From Sphingomonas sp. CFBP 8760 (lineage in GTDB: Bacteria > Pseudomonadota > Alphaproteobacteria > Sphingomonadales > Sphingomonadaceae): a stretch of DNA of 64,000 bases. The stretch spans positions 62,001-126,000 of the forward strand of contig NZ_JACYUG010000009.1 of assembly GCF_014841615.1 (NCBI RefSeq), given 5' to 3'. Within the stretch, counting starts at the first letter, position 1, and the number at the start of each line of letters is the position of its first letter. Shown in pieces: positions 62,000 through 64,000 of the stretch. The notes beneath the pieces were generated by a model, which was not told the origin of the DNA, ran no database searches, and saw only the letters and a list, made by a program, of their open reading frames with translations. The translations under genes and the position numbers were made by a program.

Positions 62000-63075
62000 C
62001 GCCAGCTCACCCGCCCGCCGGCATGGCGATCGATCCGTCCCGCCAGTTCCAGTTCCAGCAGCACCATCTGCACCGCCGAGGGAGCGTGGCCCGACTGGCG
62101 GACCAGTTCGTCGACCGGCACCGCGGCATGGCCGATCAGCGCCGTCACGGCGGCGCGCGCGGCGTCGTCCGCATCCTCCGGTGGCGGCCCGGCATAGGTA
62201 TCGGCGGGGGCCCGCACCGCACGGGCGTCGATCGGGCGGATCTGTTCCAGCACGTCGGCGGCGGACTGGATCAGGATCGCCCCCTCACGGATTAGGCCAT
62301 TGCACCCTTGCGCACGGGGGTCGAGCGGACTGCCCGGCACTGCCATCACCTCGCGCCCCATCTCCGCCGCCAGCCGCGCGGTGATGAGCGAGCCGGAGCG
62401 CGGTGCCGCCTCGACCACCACCGTCCCCTGCGCCAGCCCGGCGATGATGCGGTTGCGATAGGGGAAGTGCCGGGCGCGCGGCTCCGTCCCCGGCGGCTGT
62501 TCGGCAAGCAGCAGCCCGCGCGTCGCCACCTCCTCCTGCAAGGCGGCATTCTCGGGCGGGAAGACCACGTCGATGCCGCTGGCGATCACCCCGATCGTGC
62601 CGCCCGCGATCGATCCGACATGCGCGGCGGTATCGATCCCGCGCGCCAGGCCGGAGACGACCGTCACCCCCGCCGCCACCAGATCGTGTGCCAGCGCGCG
62701 AGCGAAGCGGCAGGCGGCGGCGGAGGCGTTGCGCGCACCGACGATCGCCACGCACGGCCGCCGCATCAGCCCCGTGTCGCCGCGTCGGATCAGCACCGGC
62801 GGCGCATCGTTCAGCTCGGCCAGCAGGGGTGGATAATCGGGATCGCCGATGAACAGATAAGCCGCGCCCAGCGCCGCGACCCGCGCCTGTTCGCGCCGCA
62901 CCGCGCCCTCGTCCGCCGGCACCGGCGCGGTGCCGCCGCCACGCCGCGCCAGCGTCGGCAGCGCGGCCAGCGCCCGTTCCGCATCGCCGAACCGCGCCAG
63001 CAGATGGCGATAGGCGACCGGCCCGATCCCGTTCGTCCGCAACAGGCGCAGCCGCGCCGTCGCGGCGTCAGTCAT
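61996..63075 (-). CDS. dprA: DNA-processing protein DprA
   Basis: This 359-residue protein loads RecA on incoming single-stranded DNA during transformation. An N-terminal SAM-like domain (TARLRLLRTNGIGPVAYRHLLARFGDAERAL) precedes the Rossmann core with CVAIVGARNASAAACRFARALAHDLVAAGVTVVSGLARGIDTAAHVGS, GVIASGIDVVFPPENAALQEEV and NRIIAGLAQGTVVVEAAPRSGSLITARLAAEMGREVMAVPGSPLDPRAQGCNGLIREGA. A C-terminal winged-helix-like domain (VDELVRQSGHAPSAVQMVLLELELAGRI) follows. It overlaps plsY by 8 bases. Confidence 0.95.
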   Translation of the reverse strand: MTDAATARLRLLRTNGIGPVAYRHLLARFGDAERALAALPTLARRGGGTAPVPADEGAVRREQARVAALGAAYLFIGDPDYPPLLAELNDAPPVLIRRGDTGLMRRPCVAIVGARNASAAACRFARALAHDLVAAGVTVVSGLARGIDTAAHVGSIAGGTIGVIASGIDVVFPPENAALQEEVATRGLLLAEQPPGTEPRARHFPYRNRIIAGLAQGTVVVEAAPRSGSLITARLAAEMGREVMAVPGSPLDPRAQGCNGLIREGAILIQSAADVLEQIRPIDARAVRAPADTYAGPPPEDADDAARAAVTALIGHAAVPVDELVRQSGHAPSAVQMVLLELELAGRIDRHAGGRVSWR

Positions 63076-63727
63076 GCTGCCGGATTTCGGCGCCGGTGGT
63101 CGTGTCGGCACCGGTATCGACGCCATCGCCACCGTCACCGATCCGCGGCTCGGTCCCGGCCAGCAGCCGCTCGATATTCTCGCCGTGCTTCCAGATCACC
63201 AGCAGCGCCAGCGCCAGCAGCATCAGCACCAGATCGAACCGCCCGAACAGCGCCGCCGCCAGCGGCGCGCTGATCGCCGCCGCCATCCCCGCCACCGCCG
63301 AGATGCGGATCGTCGCCAGCAGCCCCAGCCAGACGGCGGCATAGACCAGCCCGACCGGCCAGTGCAGCGCGACGACGATGCCCATCAGCGTCGCCACCCC
63401 CTTGCCCCCGCGGAAGCGCAGCCACACCGGATAGCAATGGCCGACGAACGCGCCGACCCCGGCCAGCGGCCCCTCGCCCGGCCACAGATGCGCGACGAGC
63501 AGCACCGCGCCCGCGCCCTTCAGCAGGTCGAGCAGCAGCGTCGCCGCCGCCAGTCCCTTGCGGCCGGTGCGCAGCACGTTGGTCGCGCCGATGTTGCCCG
63601 ATCCGATCGACCGCAGGTCGCCCGCCCCGCCCAACCGGGTCAGGATGATGCCGAACGGGATCGATCCGAGCAGATAGCCGATCAGCAGGGCCAGCGCGGG
63701 TGCCGTCCAGAGGATTTCCGTCTGCAA
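63068..63727 (-). CDS. plsY: Glycerol-3-phosphate acyltransferase PlsY
   Basis: This 219-residue membrane enzyme makes lysophosphatidate from acyl-phosphate. It has ALLIGYLLGSIPFGIILTRL, LRSIGSGNIGATNVLRTGRKGLAAATLLLDLLKG, YPVWLRFRGGKGVATLMGIVVAL and five or so membrane segments. The C-terminal tail (about 180-219) is acidic and polar. The start is TTG at 63727 with GGGGGA 6 bases upstream; longer in-frame starts add a non-family stretch. Confidence 0.94.
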   Translation of the reverse strand: MQTEILWTAPALALLIGYLLGSIPFGIILTRLGGAGDLRSIGSGNIGATNVLRTGRKGLAAATLLLDLLKGAGAVLLVAHLWPGEGPLAGVGAFVGHCYPVWLRFRGGKGVATLMGIVVALHWPVGLVYAAVWLGLLATIRISAVAGMAAAISAPLAAALFGRFDLVLMLLALALLVIWKHGENIERLLAGTEPRIGDGGDGVDTGADTTTGAEIRQHD

Positions 63728-63844
63728 TGTTTTCCCCCTTCGTTCCATCATACCGCGGGCACGGGCGGTGTCCACCGATCCAGGTCAATCACCCCGCCGT
63801 CCGGGCGGTAGCGGTGGGGCGGCGGAATCGCTAGGTGACGGATC

Positions 63845-64000
63845 ATGACCGACGATCGTCCGATCCTGTTCTTCGATTCCGGGGTCGGCGGCCTGTCGAT
63901 CGTCGCACCGGCGCGCGCGCTGCTGCCGCAGGCGCGATTCGTCTATGCCGCCGACTCGGCGGGCTTTCCCTATGGCACCCGGACGGAACAGGAGATCGCG
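63845..64000 (+). CDS. murI: Glutamate racemase, N-terminal part (cut by window edge)
   Basis: The visible 52 residues read MTDDRPILFFDSGVGGLSIV, then an ALLPQARFVYAADSAGFPYGTRTEQEI stretch. FDSGVGGLSV and the D-x-x-xFPYGxR motif are diagnostic for MurI, which supplies D-glutamate for peptidoglycan. The gene runs off the right edge. It is divergent from plsY. Confidence 0.93.
   Translation, partial: MTDDRPILFFDSGVGGLSIVAPARALLPQARFVYAADSAGFPYGTRTEQEIA

Noticed and set aside
63786..63835. Riboswitch or leader hairpin before murI
   Set aside because: Only a short CCGCC-N5-GGCGG stem; nothing matches a known leader RNA.

Overview
The window is a high-GC chromosomal segment from an alphaproteobacterium, most likely Sphingomonas or a close relative. 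The pointers are a MipZ-type division ATPase, FlaF, the flgF-flgG-flgA-flgH order, a MotE-type protein after FliM, an OtsB-GH15-OtsA trehalose cluster, a Tat-exported glucose-fructose-oxidoreductase-like enzyme and an isolated phytoene/squalene synthase. I see no rRNA, tRNA, CRISPR array, insertion sequence or prophage. The species call is an inference from gene content.

Region 1 (1-7704, all minus strand) is a propionyl-CoA/methylmalonyl-CoA operon: pccB, a GIY-YIG nuclease gene with a palindromic repeat directly behind it, methylmalonyl-CoA epimerase, an enoyl-CoA hydratase-family protein, methylmalonyl-CoA mutase, biotin synthase, a DUF4160/DUF2442 pair and the start of pccA. A divergent ScfR/PccR-type regulator (7806-9194) shares the intergenic region with pccB, and that region holds a clear inverted repeat. 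BioB supplies the cofactor used by PccA/PccB, so the operon is self-consistent. The nuclease-repeat unit and the DUF pair look like insertions.

Region 2 (9209-17853) carries the GFOR-like enzyme, a small membrane protein, otsB, a GH15 hydrolase and otsA, then a PhyH-like dioxygenase, an HExxH protein overlapping a lipoprotein, and an MscS-like channel.

Region 3 (17981-26558) is a hexuronate/aldonate cluster: a sodium/solute symporter, dgoK, dgoA, a LacI-family regulator, a fructuronate/tagaturonate reductase-family enzyme, uxaA and uxaC. A LacI-type palindrome lies between the divergent uxaA and uxaC.

Region 4 (26582-52584) is motility. It holds an exported repeat protein and two small membrane or secreted proteins, two tandem flagellins with twin terminators, flgH-flgA-flgG-flgF, fliL-fliM-DUF6468-motE, a chemoreceptor, a PilZ protein, a second membrane-anchored protein, motB, and a tightly overlapping chemotaxis operon running from motA down to cheD. 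It ends with a methyltransferase/HAD pair that may modify flagellin or the envelope, and flaF. A TATAGGA(C/T)G-like element recurs just upstream of several of these transcription units.

Region 5 (52644-64000) is housekeeping: a LOG-family protein, crtB-like synthase, a second copy of the palindromic repeat, an ExoX-like exonuclease, phosphoglucomutase/phosphomannomutase, a small membrane DnaJ protein, mipZ, panC, a Sel1-like protein, topA, a low-molecular-weight tyrosine-phosphatase-like protein, dprA, plsY and the start of murI. Many genes throughout are joined by 4-base ATGA/GTGA/TTGA overlaps, and TTG starts are common.
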